Shown: positions 14,387 through 14,656 of the stretch, piece after piece
Layout of the letters: the number at the start of each line of letters is the position of its first letter
Numbering within the stretch: position 1 is the first letter of the stretch
NCBI GenBank assembly: GCA_002011355.1
Contig: MTNE01000153.1
Span: 1-14,656 of the forward strand
DNA length: 14,656 nt
Direction: 5' to 3'
DNA from: Thermoplasmatales archaeon JdFR-43
GTDB taxonomy: Archaea; Thermoplasmatota; E2; UBA202; JdFR-43
Position numbers and translations under genes: made by a program
Notes under the pieces: model-generated
Seen by the model: only the letters and a program-made list of their open reading frames with translations
What the model was told of the DNA's origin: nothing
Database searches by the model: none

Positions 14387-14656
14387 TGGACGCATCTGGT
14401 TTTTGGAGGGTAATGGATATGCTCCCAGGTTTCATGGCGTGCCACATCATGCTATCCGCAGATCCCGCGATCGTTCTCCCAGGGTAGCGGATCTAAGCGC
14501 GACTCTTCCGGCGAATGTCCCAGCCACTTAGCGATGGCATTTACTGACCTTTCCAAGGTCCTCTATCCGCTGGGGTCAGGGTTTCGTAAGCGCGTTTGGG
14601 GTAAGCCATGGGGTCACAACTTGGGTTTTGACATTTTGGGCGGTCATCGTTCCGGT
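14387..14656. other. Region without a confident gene; possible decayed remnant
   Basis: I see no convincing gene here on the plus strand. On the minus strand, 14654-14541 reads a cysteine-containing stretch (PKCQNPSCDPMAYPKRAY). After an apparent frame change, 14562-14452 reads NAIAKWLGHSPEESR, which could be a helix-turn-helix. A zinc-ribbon followed by a helix-turn-helix would fit the start of some transposases, broken by a frameshift. The evidence is only local resemblance. Confidence 0.2.

Noticed and set aside
13271-14451. The 11-base repeat GCCACATCATG near 13270 and 14440 as duplicated insertion sequence ends
   Set aside because: The surrounding sequence does not match beyond the 11 bases, so it is likely chance.
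1-14656. CRISPR arrays, tRNA or rRNA genes
   Set aside because: No regularly spaced repeats, cloverleaf-like segments or rRNA-like stretches were seen on reading.

Overview
This window is a polysaccharide (capsule, exopolysaccharide or O-antigen type) biosynthesis locus. It lies next to a decayed IS256-family insertion sequence and a membrane glycosyl-phosphate transferase. The organism is prokaryotic, most likely a bacterium: most genes have good Shine-Dalgarno sequences, TTG and GTG starts seem to be used, and the surface-glycan genes are of the Wzx/Wzy type. The transferase at the right edge is unusual, because its motifs resemble the archaeal/eukaryotic (DPAGT1-like) branch of the MraY/WecA superfamily rather than ordinary bacterial WecA. 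I cannot name a species or phylum from the sequence.

Layout. Positions 1-38 look like the GC-rich 3' end of an upstream gene. A plus-strand module follows: a Wzx-type flippase (182-1522), a QueC-like PP-loop ATPase with an intact zinc-site pattern (1541-2887), a polysaccharide pyruvyl transferase (2888-3874), a GT2 glycosyltransferase (3871-4728) and a GT4 glycosyltransferase (4892-6079). It converges on a minus-strand module read from right to left: a second, paralogous flippase (12344-11010), a sulfotransferase (10936-9989), a sulfatase/alkaline-phosphatase-fold hydrolase (9992-8523), a Wzy/WaaL-type polymerase or ligase (8542-7274) and a second GT4 glycosyltransferase (7277-6165). Most genes within a module abut or overlap by a few bases, so each module is probably an operon.

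The right side holds a broken IS256-family element (about 12431-13303) with recognisable imperfect terminal inverted repeats. Next comes the GC-rich DPAGT1-like GlcNAc-1-phosphate transferase (13415-14386), then about 270 bases without a confident gene. By eye the glycan genes are more AT-rich, and use more A/T-ending codons, than the two edges. This suggests the cluster was acquired as a block.

How the parts may work together (inference): the DPAGT1-like enzyme, or another initiating enzyme outside the window, puts the first sugar phosphate on a polyprenol carrier. The GT2 and GT4 enzymes extend the repeat unit. The pyruvyl transferase and sulfotransferase add acidic groups, and the PP-loop enzyme may add a nitrogen- or sulfur-based modification. 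One or both flippases export the unit and the Wzy-like protein polymerises or ligates it. The most unusual elements are the QueC-like enzyme inside the glycan operon, the pair of paralogous flippases on opposite strands, and the tightly coupled sulfotransferase and threonine-type sulfatase-fold pair.
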